This document shows, piece by piece, positions 10,367-22,700 of a stretch of 64,000 bases of DNA. The notes beneath the pieces were generated by a model that ran no database searches, was not told the origin of the DNA, and was given only the letters and a program-made list of their open reading frames with translations. This DNA comes from Tribonema minus (taxonomy: Eukaryota > Sar > Xanthophyceae > Tribonematales > Tribonemataceae). The translations under genes and the position numbers were made by a program. Location of the stretch: assembly GCA_017506865.1 (NCBI GenBank), contig JAFCMP010000038.1:2501-66500 (forward strand). Direction: 5' to 3'. Positions within the stretch are counted from its first letter, which is position 1. Each line of letters begins with the position of its first letter.

Positions 10367-12406
10367 ATGCAGTTGCAGAGATTGCCTGTGGCCCTTTTCC
10401 TGTGCTGCCTTCCCGCCTTAGTGCCGGGTGCTACCACCACAGCAACAGCCTTCACAACCGCTCTGCCAGCACACACATCGAGGCCTGCATCTGCCAGATC
10501 CAGCGAGCTTACCGCAGCTGGGTCCCTATACATGATGAGAGGAGGCGGCGCAGACGAGGGCGTGAACAGCAGGAAGCACAGGACGATTTCACGAACAGCA
10601 CCCGGGCTGCTAGTCGTGGGGGAGGGCAGCTTGGCTGAGGTTGAAGGCGTCAATACTCCAACGCTGTGGAATGTGCCAAACATCCTCACACTGGCAAGGC
10701 TCATCTGCGTGCCGATCCTGGGCTTCCTGTTCTACGCGCCCATTGCAAACCGCAATATCTGGTGTGCTGCGCTCTTTGCCGGTGCGGCCATCACGGACTG
10801 GCTAGATGGCTGGTGGGCTCGCAAATTCAACATCGCCAGCCCCTTCGGTGCTTTCCTGGATCCCGTGGCGGACAAGCTCATAGTAGCAGTTGCCATGATC
10901 CTACTGAGTGAGAGGCTGGGGGAGTGGATGACAGTCTGCACCAGCATCATATTGTGCCGCGAGATAGCGGTGAGTGCGCTGCGGGAGTGGATGGCACAGA
11001 TTGGGGCCAGAGGAGTCGTGAAGGTGAGCCAATCGCCTTCATTTGCAGCCAGCCTGGCAATGTTGTTGTGTAGGTTTATGGTCCTGGGATGGTCGAGCAC
11101 AACTTTTTGCTGTTTGCTATCTGTGATCCTGATCACCATCAGAATTGTAGCCAGTGTGGTGGTTCACAGCACCGCTCATTCCAACAATAGATCAGCCAGG
11201 ATCCGTGTCACTGCGCATGCCAGCTTGTTGGTCTTTATGTAAGTGCTGTCACATTGTTGTGAGCCTTGCGCTGCCCCGATGCTAGCAGATCATCGGTGCA
11301 TTCTGTGGAGGTAGTGAGAGACACCATGACAATGTAGTGGAGTGATTCAGACCGGCAAGCTGAGCTGTAGGTACTCCCTGACGAGCCCGATGCATACCGC
11401 TTTACACCTTTTCATGCGGCATCAGTAGCGTGTCTGAATTCACACCCAAATGTGTTTCGCTTTGACTCATCTGCTTGCGGGGTGGTTGACCTTGACCACT
11501 GCAGTCATACTTTCACTGCTCGCAAGCACAGTAGTACCAATGCTTCGTGTGAATGAATGCAGAAGCTGCTGCCATGATTATCATAACTTGAATCGAGGAG
11601 TGCACAGTACAGTGCACCCACTTTTTGTGGTGACATGTACACTGCACACGTACTTTGTTGAGGAAGTACACACAGGAGGACGTAGGGGAGGATCCCGAGA
11701 TGCCATTTGGCGGCGGCGGCGTTTGAGTGGTTGTCGTTGAGACACTTTCAGAAGTCACATGACATGCAGATTCCGTACAGCAGCATCAAGTTAGACCATC
11801 ATCTGGTCTTTTTCGCGCCCTGAGCGAGAATTAATAAAAAGTACACCCAGCTCTGATCGTACCAGTTGTACCGACGACATGACAGTAGTGACTGGCACCA
11901 TGTCTACCTTCATGACGTAGTGCTAGGACGGTGAAGAATGGCATTCGCTTTCCCATGTCATTCATGGGGTTGCCTGCTGTCCGCCGGCATGCAGAAGCAG
12001 TTGTTTTGCATGCCTGCGCATTCACACCATGAGCTATGCCGCACCATTCAGGTGCGATCAGTGGCACCGATCGTGTGCTGAGGTTGCGCGCAACGCCAAT
12101 TCGTGGCATTGTGTAAGAGTCTAAGACATCTGCTGACATGTTTGGAATGCTGCCTGTGTCAATACCGTTTGTTCTGTTCTATAGGTGGGCATGGCGGGAA
12201 AGTGCAAAACGGCTGCGCAGATGGTTGCGCTGACCACACTACTGCTGCTGCAGCCAAGCGCAGCACCTGCCATCCTGCCACCCGTGGCGTTTGATGCCGG
12301 GAAGTGGCTCATGATCTTCAGTGCAGTGCTGACTGTTACCAGCGGGACAGGGTACTTGCAGGCAGCCTGGCCAGCACTTATGGGGAAGGATGCACATGGC
12401 AAGTAG
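10367..12406 (+). CDS. pgsA: Phosphatidylglycerophosphate synthase, plastid-targeted
   Basis: Two exons, 10367-11023 and 12185-12406, join in phase 0 (AAG|GTGAGC ... CTATAG|GTGGGC) into 292 residues. The enzyme joins CDP-diacylglycerol and glycerol-3-phosphate, the committed step to phosphatidylglycerol, which thylakoids need. The CDP-alcohol phosphatidyltransferase motif is complete: D144-x2-D147-G-x2-A-R152-x8-G161-x3-D165-x3-D169. It lies between hydrophobic segments, and exon 2 carries the family's VGMAGKCKTAAQMVA block and the last membrane spans. The N-terminus is a signal peptide (about 1-27) ending ATAF|TT, with Phe29 at the expected +1, then a Ser/Ala/Arg-rich stretch. This is the bipartite plastid signal of algae with red secondary plastids. 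The ATG at 10367 was chosen because the frame upstream lacks one. The 1161-bp intron carries a dispersed repeat. Confidence 0.92.
11664..11846 (-). repeat. Dispersed 0.18-kb repeat, copy A (in PgsA intron)
   Basis: Read on the minus strand it begins GTGTACTTTTTATTAATTCT, continues with CGCTCAGGGCGCGAAAAAG, has a middle GTGTCTCAAcGACAACCAC and a CGCCGCCGCCGCCAAATGGC block, and ends at GTGTACTTCC. Related copies lie at 28825-28950, 31055-31232 and 46804-46892. It carries no coding frame. GTACTT at both ends may be a target duplication or short terminal repeat. It is a candidate non-autonomous mobile element. Confidence 0.75.
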
Positions 12407-13696
12407 ATGAGCGAGCACTGCGTGACAGATTTTAATGAACACATTTATTCTCTTATTTCATGCCACCCAGCAATGGTCTTGTCTGCTTGCTGTCGTGCTG
12501 CATTCTGATTGGTCGGCAGTTGATTTGAGAAGTGGATATGCTGAGCCCTCTTGATCACGACGGGTGTGAAATCAGTGATGGTCTGGGTACAGCGCACTCC
12601 ACTGTAGCTGGTGATCAGAGGCGATGCATAACAAATACACATGTGGGCAAGTCCATGGGCGCTATGTAGCAGCATTGTGCTGACGCAGTTTACGAAGGAA
12701 GTCTGAACACAACACACACACACACACGAGGCGCACGCGCACACACACGCGCGCGCGCACATTTTGTGCTCTTCACTGGATTGTTGCTCGAACTTTGAAG
12801 TAGAAGTTATCTCATCTGAAACAGAAAACACTTGTGCACCAGTCATGATTTCAACGGCTTCAGTGCTATCATCACTAATGCAGCCTGTGCAGAGCATGCA
12901 GGCATGCAAACCATGTGCAGACAGACGTGATAGGCTATGTACATCTGCAAGCGCGTATCCGCACAAAATGCCTTGCAAGCTTCACATTGCATGGTGCCAA
13001 GCCAAAGTGAAATGGTGCTTGATGCGTTTCGTCATGCAATGCACCTTGAACCAGAGACTTGACAAAACAAAACAACAGTCACATCGCTGGGGGTCCCTTG
13101 CCCCCATCTTCCAGAAGCACAAGACAATCAAAGAAGAACACTGGCACACTGATGATCACAAGAAGGACAAGGTTGAACTTGAAGTGCACAAATACGGTCA
13201 TGTGTACCGCAACGTGCATGTATGTACAAGTCAGCATGCCCTAATGCGATGCTACCCCCTAATGCGACGCCTTCACATGGCTGCCGGCTGCAACAACATG
13301 CAAGGAACGGGGACGGCAATTGTGCAAGGAAGGACTGCCGTAACCTGGGGAGAACGCGAACAAGTGCTTCGACTAAGGAAGGATAGCAGAGGCCAGATGC
13401 TGTTGGCAATGTGAGGCCATGCGCGTGTACACCAGCTGACCTTCATGAGCAACAGGCTCAAAGTGGCCGGCCGATGCGGAAAACTGAGCTAACCAACGCA
13501 GCTGCATGCATGCATGCTCGTGTACTGGCTGACACCCTACTACCGCAGTGCCAGCCACGTAACGCGCCTGTCTCGCCGCCTCTGGCCCAATGGCACATCA
13601 CGGCTCATGTCGCAGGATCGTAAACCTACAACGCTCGCTAACACTTCATCGAGGTACGCGTGCTGAAGTGTGCTGAAGTAAACCCGCAGCAGCAGC
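12407..13696. other. Intergenic with a CA/CG-rich microsatellite
   Basis: The space between the 3' ends of the PgsA and transporter genes. It contains a dinucleotide tract of CA and CG repeats at 12708-12761. A 216-codon + frame (12764-13414) has no conserved motif and unlikely composition, so it is not called. Convergent genes mean that both 3' ends fall here. Confidence 0.5.
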
Positions 13697-15778
13697 TCAA
13701 ACGACACCGGCTACCCCTAGTTCTGCCTCCTCCTGATCCAGCACTGCCTCCCCGTGTACGCTGCCATCGCCGCCGCCGCTGCTGCTGCTGCTGCTGCTGA
13801 TTGTGCCGTCTGCTACTGCCGCCGCGCCTGCAGGGCTGTTGTCTCCGTGGACGCTGCTGTCTCTTGTGGCCGCTTCCCGCTTTGCCGCCTGAGCTAGCCA
13901 CATTGACTGCAGACCCGCGTCAATGAACAGCTGGCTCATGTGGCCAACGATGCACGGCAGAGTCATGAAGCCAGTCGAACCCAGTGCCGTGAGGTAGCTA
14001 ATGATGGTGACGCTGAGCGGCAGGGTTTTCTGACTGGCCATGATGGTGACCGCTTTGAACTCTGGCAGAGGGAGCTTGAGGGCAAACTTGCCCATTGGCC
14101 AGTTCAAGCTGAGGTAGATGACATGTACGGCTATACCGCACGCAATCACTACAGCGATGTCCGCAAACGGAGTAGACAGAAGGTCTTCCGCTGCGTCGCT
14201 GATTGTGAGCCAGACAATGAGCGTGAGCATGATATTGTTGCAGACGCCCAGTTTCACCTTTTGTCTGGTCACAAACCCCTTGCATCCCGGTACTAGGTCC
14301 CTGAGGAGCTTGCCGAACACCAGCGGCACTAGCACCGTCACTATCAGCTTCTGAAGCAAACTGACGGGGTCGATGGTTGCGCCGTTTGTGCCTTGTGATT
14401 TGCTCTTGAACATGGCGCTGAGCCAAAACGGCGTGGTCACAACGGCTGTCAAATTGGTCACGACCGTCAGCAGCAGCGCCAACGCGCCTGCACAACAGAA
14501 GGGGCAGAACAGAGGCAGCAAGTCTATGAGCCGGTGCGGTATATAGTAGTTGGAGCGACTGCGAAGAGCGCATTTGATGGTGATGGTCACCAAGTCACAC
14601 TGATCAGTCGTGGGTGTTCTAGTGAGAAGCTACATGTAGGATTACCTGCCACATGCAAGCGATTAGACCGCAATAACCTCAACACAGACACACAGTGAGC
14701 ACTTGCTGTGTGCCGAGTGACACATAGGACTGACTATGAATCAGCCATCTTTCACAGTGCCATGTCATGGAACTGAAGTTGAAGTGATTCATGCACCATG
14801 ACACCATTGTCAACTGTAGACAATATGTATATCAAAGGGCATTTCAACATGGTGACAGCTGCCAAATCCTTCAGGTTGAGATGCACAATACGTGCAGAGA
14901 ACGCATTGCAGCCGCCGTTCAAAGAACGCATTGCGGCAACAGTCATATCTCAGTCATCATCTGCCCATTGTCATTCTTGACTGCAAGGTGTGCGGTATAG
15001 CTGGCACCGGAGGTATATGGCCAAAGGCGTTGAGCTTGCAGTCAGCCGATGCGTGCCGCACCTAGCGACGTCGCACCTGCGCTTGCAGCTGAAAAGTTAG
15101 CCCTACAATTCAACTACGTAAAATACTTACCTGTTGATAAATTCACAAGGATGCTGGCTGACAGCTGAATAGTGCTCGTAATAATTCAGTGTCACAAGCA
15201 ATGACGACTACTAGTAGTAGTTCACTCTGTTGATGCTCACCGTTGCCGCCGGCCTGAGTTACCATGCTGACTCCGCTCGCCAGAGTAGTGGGTACCGCGC
15301 AGAAAACAGTCAGGCCGTAAGCAAACTCCGGCTGCGCCAGTGGTAGTCTAATGGTCAAGAAGCCCAGTATTGGTGTGATGCCCAAGATGGCGATGATGCC
15401 GTATATTGTGCCCGCCCTGCCCTGTTTGCTGATGGCCATCCTGATGTCATCTGTCTTCAGCGTGAGACCGCTGATTATGAATATGCCTATGACGCACGCC
15501 GTCGATGCAGCTCCTCCGTATTCGCCTGCGTCTGGTGCGCCAACCTTCTGCCCCAGCCAGGGCCAACTCAAGCCGATGATGACGGCTGTGGCCAGGCCCA
15601 TAGGCAGAAAGTTGCGAATGCAGAAGGCCTGCACCTCCGCCTTGGTACAATTGCATCGCCGTTTTCTCAATTGCTGCTTTGCCTCCCTCTCTTCAGCAGC
15701 TTCAGGCGCTTCCACTGCTTCTACTGCTGACGGTGCGTACGCCTCAGCTGGTGCTGCCTCTATTACCGCAGCGCACAT
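13697..15778 (-). CDS. SLC10A7/BASS4-like sodium-dependent organic-anion transporter
   Basis: Exons 15241-15778 and 13697-14487 join through a 753-bp intron (AACG|GTGAGC ... TGCAG|GCGCG), phase 1, giving 442 residues. It belongs to the SBF-like branch (SLC10A7, plant BASS4) of the bile-acid/sodium symporter superfamily, membrane carriers of ten or so helices. Seen in order: an Ala/Glu-rich N-terminus with a CNCTKAE patch; FLPMGLATAVIIGLSWPWLG; the loop IISGLTLKTDDI; the crossover block FCAVPTTLASGVSMVTQAGG leading across the splice to GALALLLTVVTNL; then VLVPLVFGKLLRDL and further helices to about residue 380. A Ser/Gly-rich acidic tail follows. An in-frame TAG just upstream of 15778 supports this start. 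No clear plastid signal is seen, so the location (plasma membrane, Golgi or plastid envelope) is open. Confidence 0.9.
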
Positions 15779-15944
15779 GGCGCGGACGGCCTACTACTAG
15801 CAAGATGTCGTCAGCGACGTGTATGTTGCCGTCTCACTGTGTGTGAGTGTGTGTTTTGATACGCCGACGCCACACGGAGCGATGAATGAAGAACGCACGG
15901 TTTCGACTCGTTGTTGACTCATGACGTGGCTCCCTATACGCACG

Positions 15945-16190
15945 CTTGCACACCGTAGACGACGGAGCAACGTAGACGACGGAGTCGCGACGGTCCGTCG
16001 CGACAGCCCTAGTGAAGCCTCTGTCGCGACAGTGTCGCATACGAGTGCCGCTCTTGCTGTCGTCTGCACGACACCGTCGTACAAGGATGCTGCACTTTCC
16101 GTCGTCTGCACGACGTCTGTTGCGCATGGTCGCCGCCAGCACCGTTCCGTTCCGTCGTGCACCGTCGTGAACCGTCGCGCAACCACTTCC
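15945..16190. repeat. CGTCG-rich island 1
   Basis: About 240 bp densely filled with CGTCG/CGACG. It includes a direct repeat of GTAGACGACGGAG (at 15955 and 15973) and several small hairpins such as GTCGT-CTGC-ACGAC (near 16058 and 16100) and GTCGCGACGGTCCGTCGCGAC (in parts). No credible reading frame explains the pattern. It shares its hairpin word with the island at 19000-19206. Confidence 0.6.
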
Positions 16191-17332
16191 CTTCAAGAAG
16201 CACCACCTGATGCCGTGCTGATTTCACTTCCACTATTGCGAGCGCGTTGGGCAGCATCTGTGGCCAAAGGCACCTAGGTACCCAAATACCTTACGCTACC
16301 TATGGCGAGCTGAGCTGCTGTTTATTTGGGGTTCCGCAGTAGTACAGACACTCAAGGTTGGTGGGTGCCAGAGCCTGCTGTGCCGTATGCTATCATGCGC
16401 CAGGCTTGGGGCTGCAGTATGCGAAGTAGTACGCTGCAAGGCAACACTCTCTTCGCTGCGCTCGTTTCGCATCAGGAACGTTCTGAGAACAGATTCACCG
16501 AAGAACTGTGTCCGGTTCCAGAGAACTAATTCTCTGTAATTGGTGGTGTTATTTAGGATCGCTGGGGGGGTGACGGTGGCCCACCAATTACAAAAATGTC
16601 CCTCTGATTTTGTTCTGAAGGGGGCATAATCGTCATTATTCATAGTTGGTGGACTCAATTTGCCCTCCCTCGGGCGGCCATCATGCTGGCAGTTGCTGCC
16701 TTGGCGCCAGCATAGGCGATGACGCTGCGCAGACACCACCGGTGCAAGGTGGGTGACCTTCACCCAATGTAGTGGCGGCAGCAAACATGCTGGCAGTCGC
16801 AGTCTGGCGCGCCGATGACAGGAGTTGCCACCATCACAGCAGATCAGGCAGTGTCCCGAGGCCGAAGCAAGCAATTGCCAGGCATCGCGCGATGCAAGGG
16901 ACCAGTACCCGTAGCCAGGCCTGCCACACGCTCGCTTCAGATGTGAGCTACATCTAGCGATCAAGCTCAAAGCCGCCTCTGGCTGCACTCATGCAAGTCG
17001 TTTATACAGGCCCTGCGCCCACAGCTGCTGCTGTGTCAGCAGCAGACGACGGTTTGAAGCGATCTCAGCTGCTGCTGGGTTTTCTGGGAGGGATGGCGAT
17101 TGCGGGAGCGGCGACATGACCAAACAGCAAGCAGCAGACTCGTTGACTGGATGCGATGTTAACAGCAATTGGCGGTCCAGGCCTGCACTTAATTCAGAAG
17201 CTCCACATGGTGCAAGAATCATCGACAGGAGTGGTCTTCAGCAAGCCGTCGGAGCAGGAGCTCACGCAGCAGGCGGAAGGAGTCGCCCCGTGACTTGGCG
17301 CAAGGAGCTAGAGATGGTGAGCTTGTGAAACG

Positions 17333-17464
17333 TTTTCTGCGATCCACCTTCAATGGACCGATCAACCTTGCAACTGCGCTGGCAATAATTGTTAATCTTT
17401 TTCTGCAATCCACCTGCAATGGACAGATCAACCTTGCAACTGTGCTGGCAATAATTGTTAATGT
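17333..17464. repeat. 66-bp tandem duplication
   Basis: Two units of 66 bp (17333-17398, 17399-17464) differ at about five bases. Each contains a TCCACCT..CAATGGAC block, GATCAACCTTGCAACTG and GGCAATAATTGTTAAT. It is a simple local duplication with no coding content recognised. Confidence 0.8.
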
Positions 17465-18999
17465 GGACTGTAGATTTGCTGGTCAACGAGCAACACTTCG
17501 TACAGTAAATGCTGATTAAATGGCGTTGACAAGTCGCATGCCTGCAAGTAATTGTCATCAACTACGGATAAATAGACACGTGGACCGGTGGTCCGCAAGC
17601 ACTTGCCTTCGATGGGTAGCTGCTCTGATGGAATGCTGGCATGTTTTACCGCAGCATGTTTTTTTCCTACGAATCACATATAAAATCAAGCGAGTACCGC
17701 ATAAGCTCGTTCAAATGATCTTCAAGTTTCAGATGCGCCAAGGCGTGTGTGGAGATGTAATGTGGCCCGGTGCGCCATGGCAGTCCTTTTGAGGTAATCA
17801 AAACCCCTTTGCCGCAGATACTATACACGGATTCTACAGCGAGCATTTTATCAGTATGCTGCCACCACGATTCTCATTTTCTACGACCTCCAAACTTGTG
17901 TTGCAACTGGGTATTTGAGCTGTTGTGGTGGGTCGTACCCTCATGTGTACTTGAAAAGGTGAGGCTGCACAGTCTGTATTACTAAGATGTCACTGCAAAA
18001 TCTCAGTAGAGCATGTGCATGCATCGTGAGCGCTGACGGCATTAGTGCCGTGGTCGACGTTGTGCTGCTGGCACAGGTGGCGGACCCACAAAGGACTTCA
18101 GAATCTACACTGATCTTGGAGCAGGGCATGTCTGACAGAGGCGGAAATGGGGGCTTGAGGGCAGCGCATTGCAGGCTTGCAGTTTACAGGCCAGCAGTGC
18201 AGGGCGCTGCATTGAGCGTCGATTCATTGGCGTCACCGCTTACATCGGTATCAAGTGTGGCGCAACACAGGTTGACTAGTTGTTTGCAGATGCATCGTTT
18301 GACACTCTTGTCATCTGGGCCTCGCACTCGACAGCACACAGGCAGGCGCACCCTAGGCGCTGCAGTGGCTATCATGTGGTATCTTCAATGCATACTTTTA
18401 GATGTGGCATGATGCGAAAACGATTCCGATGCTGCTCATGTCGTGTCACGTGCCACATCCTTGGCGAATTCACCGCGTATAGGAATGAATGCGTTGTACA
18501 GACGACTGCACACATACTTCGGGCAGGCAGACAGCAGATATTGCTGTTGGTGCACCATCTTCCGCGAATCCGCCTTTGATCAGCACAACAGCTGTACCAT
18601 GAAATCTGATTTCATGATACAACAACCTGTGCAGAGCACCATACCACACGCGCGCGGTGTTTCAGTATGTGGCAGTTGCACTTTTGGCACTTGTGGGGTT
18701 TTTGCAGCTCTTCCGCACAGTCATGTGGCGTGCAACCACCCACTTTAGAGTGCAAAACACATCGCCTCGTATGCTCTACAGCTACATCGCAGTGAGGCCC
18801 TGTGTGTGGCCCAAGCTGCCACTCGTAGCCCTGAGCGACCCTGGGAGGGCAGGGCGGGGGTCCCCCCGCGCCTACCGAATCCTGGTATGGGTATGAGTAA
18901 ATGTACCTCTCGTGCCAAGGCGTTGCCACGAAGTGACCGCGCGCTATGCGGGAAAGTGCTTCACGGTGCCATAGCTAACTTCAACAACATGTTCAACTC

Positions 19000-19206
19000 A
19001 GTCGACGGTTCTGCGACGGTCTTTTGCTGTGGATCTCTGTCGTCTGCACGACTCCGTCGACCTGCCGCTGCTCGATATACTGTTGCCGTTGTCAGCACCG
19101 TCGCGCACGGTCACACCAAAGTCTGTCGTCTCTACGACTCCGTCATTACACCTTGGTCAGATTGGCTGTCGTGCTGCTCGACTCCGTCACGAGGGACCGT
19201 CGTCTC
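19000..19206. repeat. CGTCG-rich island 2
   Basis: Shares words with the island at 15945-16190: CTGTCGTCTGCACGACTCCG near 19039 and CTGTCGTCTCTACGACTCCG near 19126, each a 5-bp stem with a four-base loop, plus repeated GACTCCGTC and CCGTCG. The spacing between hairpins is irregular. Confidence 0.6.
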
Positions 19207-19702
19207 AGGTGTGCACGCTTGGGCAGCGCTTTTGATGGAAATGCATTCAGTCAGGCGAAGCTTCGAATTCCCTAGGGGAGTGACATATTGCACAACGCTG
19301 TATTGCCAAGCAGAGCGTGCATGCTAGGGGCTTTGTTGTAGCACCGGCATCCAATTTCTTAGGGTGCAGAGGTAACCCATGCAATCCAAATGTGTGCACT
19401 TGTCATAGGTGTGTTCGTGTGTGTATAGGGATACTGCGCAATGCCAAGCCGCAACGTACAACGAATTAAAAAAACTGAACTCAGGAACAAAGTACAAGTC
19501 GAAGTGTATGTATGCAGGTGTGCATTTCAGTCGTCATTGCAAGGACGCAGACGAGGCTTAGGTGCAGATGTGCACAAGTCGATCCCCAGGCTGCTGTGAA
19601 GGGTCACTTTCTACCTGTCTGACATTCGCCAGAAAAAAGGAAAGTGCGCATGTCACCCCCGGCAATAACAGTAATCAAGAAGTGCGTGCAGATACGCATT
19701 GT

Positions 19703-22700
19703 CTAGGCCCGTACATTTATGTCCCAAAACTGCTCCACGGGCACCAGCCTTAGCAGCTCAGTTCTGTGCTGCTTGAAAGCAGCCCACTCTTCCAAAGACA
19801 CATCGCTTTGCTCCTTTCCTTGCTGGTAGCCCAATGCCATTGCGTCCAGTAGCTGTGTGTTTGTGTGTGGCCTGATCAATGCCACGCCATAGTCAAAATC
19901 GCCCACTTTGGTGTCAACCTCTGCTGTTTGTCGCATCTGCAAGAAGAGTGAAAGTTAACAGCGCAATGTAGTGACCAAGTAGCACATGTTGTGTTTTGCG
20001 GAGCTCAGAAGCGACAGATGAGCTCATTAGTGGTGCAAGACAATGCTAGAACGTGTGCAGCAGGAAACTGGTGCACAAGGTGACTATCAAGACGCCCTGC
20101 ACAGTCAGTACGAATGAACACTTGGTGCTGTTGAGCAAGCACTGACAAGCATACACCCTCAAACGGTTGCTGAAGTACCTCTGAAGGGCAACAATCCTGC
20201 AGCACCTACACTGTTTGCATCCGCAACCTTGATGTCTGCCAGGGCAGCCTCATACAATAACCAACAGCACTTGGTGCTGTTTGATGTACCTTTATCTGTT
20301 GTAATGCAAAGTACAGGCAGGCGCAGCTACCGTTTCATTCAGGTACGGCATACACATGCCACCAGCCCCGATCTCTTGATTAAAGTTGCTGAAGCAGAGC
20401 AATGGACCTGTAGCCTCCCTCTGACCTTGCGATCCTGCACATAAACACAAACAGCGCTGCGTACCTGTATGATGGCCCTGAATGTGTCTGCGCCGCATGA
20501 CCCCTGGCTGCAGCAGGCAGTCTGCGGCGTGGCAGGCCTGATAGCTCGTGGGTTGGTGTTGTGCACCACAATGGCGCCGTCTGTGGCATGATGCATAATC
20601 ACACCCACGATGCATGGTCACACATATGTACCGGGTAAGAGACTCCTGTACCTACATGGTGTGACTGGCTCAGAAGCACCTGCCTCACCAGCAGAGATGC
20701 CGCTGCCTTCACACCAGTGAGCGACAAGCAAGTGACGAACACAAGTATCTATATGCACATGCAAAGGGGTGCTGATATGCGGTGTCTCTCAAAACTGATG
20801 AGCGGGAGTAGCTAACGGCAGCCATAACAATCGCGCCACATCACTTGCTTGCAAGAACACAACAAAGAGGCCACTTTGCTGTCCCAGTCACTCTGGTCTG
20901 AAACGATGACCTGCTGAGAGCTGTGAGTGCAGTATGGAGCACAGGCAGGTCTACAAAGCGTCCGCAACTAGGTCCTGCATCACCAGTATGTTTGTATGAT
21001 GAGAAGCAACATTGCCGTTGTACACCTCTACCAAGCACAGTATGCAAGGTGCAAACTCCTGATTCATACCCGCTTTTTCTAAAAACACCAACACAATTAA
21101 ACAGAAGCAAGATTTAATTGAACAGGAGCACAACTTGCCTGGGGTCAGCAGACTCAATGCCAACCGAATGCTGCTCAGTGCATGCTCCGCTCCATGCGAT
21201 CCCTCCACAAAAACAAGGTCAAATTTGATCCCCTGGCACACATGTGCATGCAAGTGCACAGTGTCAGGTGCAAACAAGTTTGATGTAGCAAAAAAACAAG
21301 AGCATATGATCAGTGGCATCCAGAGGCCTGTCCTTGTCAGTGCACTCAAACAATCAAAACAGTGGCTCTATCCTGACACAATGTGAGCGCATTCTAGGTT
21401 ATGCTGCAAAACTTCAGCAGCTCAGTCACTGACCGACATGCCATGCTCTTGCTGTCCAAGAAGCAAAGCTCAATGGCTGCACAGACAGAGCGGTACCGTA
21501 TCACAGTGGCTACTGCTGTAAGACGGGCGCCCTTGAATCAAAACAAGTGCCTTGTGACAGCTATCTTATGCCTCAGCTGCGACATGTCTGCTTAACAACA
21601 GCTTACCGCGTACTGCTGCTTGACTGTGCTGCCATTCAGGCCATGGTGCGGGCCCGCCCCGCTGTCAATCCAGACAGCGTTTTCAGACCCCACCATTGCG
21701 CTTATTGTGCTTAATCTAGCGACATGTTGGCAGCCTGCAGCAGTCAAAAGTCATCAATAATACCAGTACCAAGCGCAGAAACAGAGATGTAAGTGTGGCA
21801 CATGGTGTGTACCTATGATGCTGTGTCTTCTCATGCTATGTCATGGCATGCCAGATGCATCAGAATGGTGACACAGTCAGAGGCCATTGTACTCAGCATG
21901 AAGCCGTTGTATGTGAAACTGCGTGTGAGCATTTCACAGTGCTGCATTCAAAATGGTAACAGAGGTCTGGGGCTGTTGTATTAAGTATGAAGCGACTGTA
22001 CATAAAGCTGCATGTGAACATTTCACAGGTGCTGGTACTAGGGCTTTGGTATTTGTTGAGTCTTCTCCATCATATTCGCTACTCCTGCACACAGTAACTC
22101 TGAACAGTTTGACAAAACAGGGGTATCCAACGACAAGATGCGTTGGTAGCCGTCCACTAGAGCTAAAGTACGTTGACAAATCACAAGTCACCTGCATCAC
22201 GCATCCGTTCTGGCCCGTGAGTCACAAATACTGGACCCAACAAGCTACCGTGCCATCGACACGGTTTTGCCACGGTATGTTGCACTCAAGATGACTGATC
22301 GTCACACACAGTTCAATACCAACAAGTGATCTAGCGTACCCTAAGGGGCCAAATGCTTTATCTCACCAAAATGTGATAGGCATCTTAGGGCATTGACCTC
22401 AGCGTGGCATACTTGCCTATCTCCAAGTAGCTCTTGTAATTGTGTTGTCGTACAAGGTCCTGCAAGAAGCGAATATGGCTGAGAAATGGATGGTATGCCT
22501 GAGACGGTAGCACCGGCTCATACCAGGCCAAAGTTCCCAAATACTGGTCCATAAGGTTGCCACATGCTGCTGTGTCCATGGGATGCTGTAGGGGCGATGG
22601 TTCGAAGGCAACGCAAGTGCAAGCAACAGAGGCAAAAGGCTTGTATATGAGAGGCGTCATTCGCTGACCATGAGTATGATACATGTCGATTGATTGATGT

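Larger units (their letters stand above)
15779..19702. other. Long gene-poor stretch with repeats
   Basis: Frames of up to 230 codons (for example 16296-16988 minus and 17987-18412 plus) show no conserved motif or convincing splice context. The region's content is mainly repetitive: two CGTCG-rich islands and one tandem duplication, listed separately. A C-tract GGGCGGGGGTCCCCCCG near 18850 is a GC-rich palindrome-like spot. Confidence 0.5.

Noticed and set aside
12764-13414. 216-codon + strand frame
   Set aside because: No conserved motif, composition unlike the real genes, and it spans a microsatellite edge.
16296-16988. 230-codon minus frame
   Set aside because: No motif, no splice partners; lies in gene-poor repetitive DNA.
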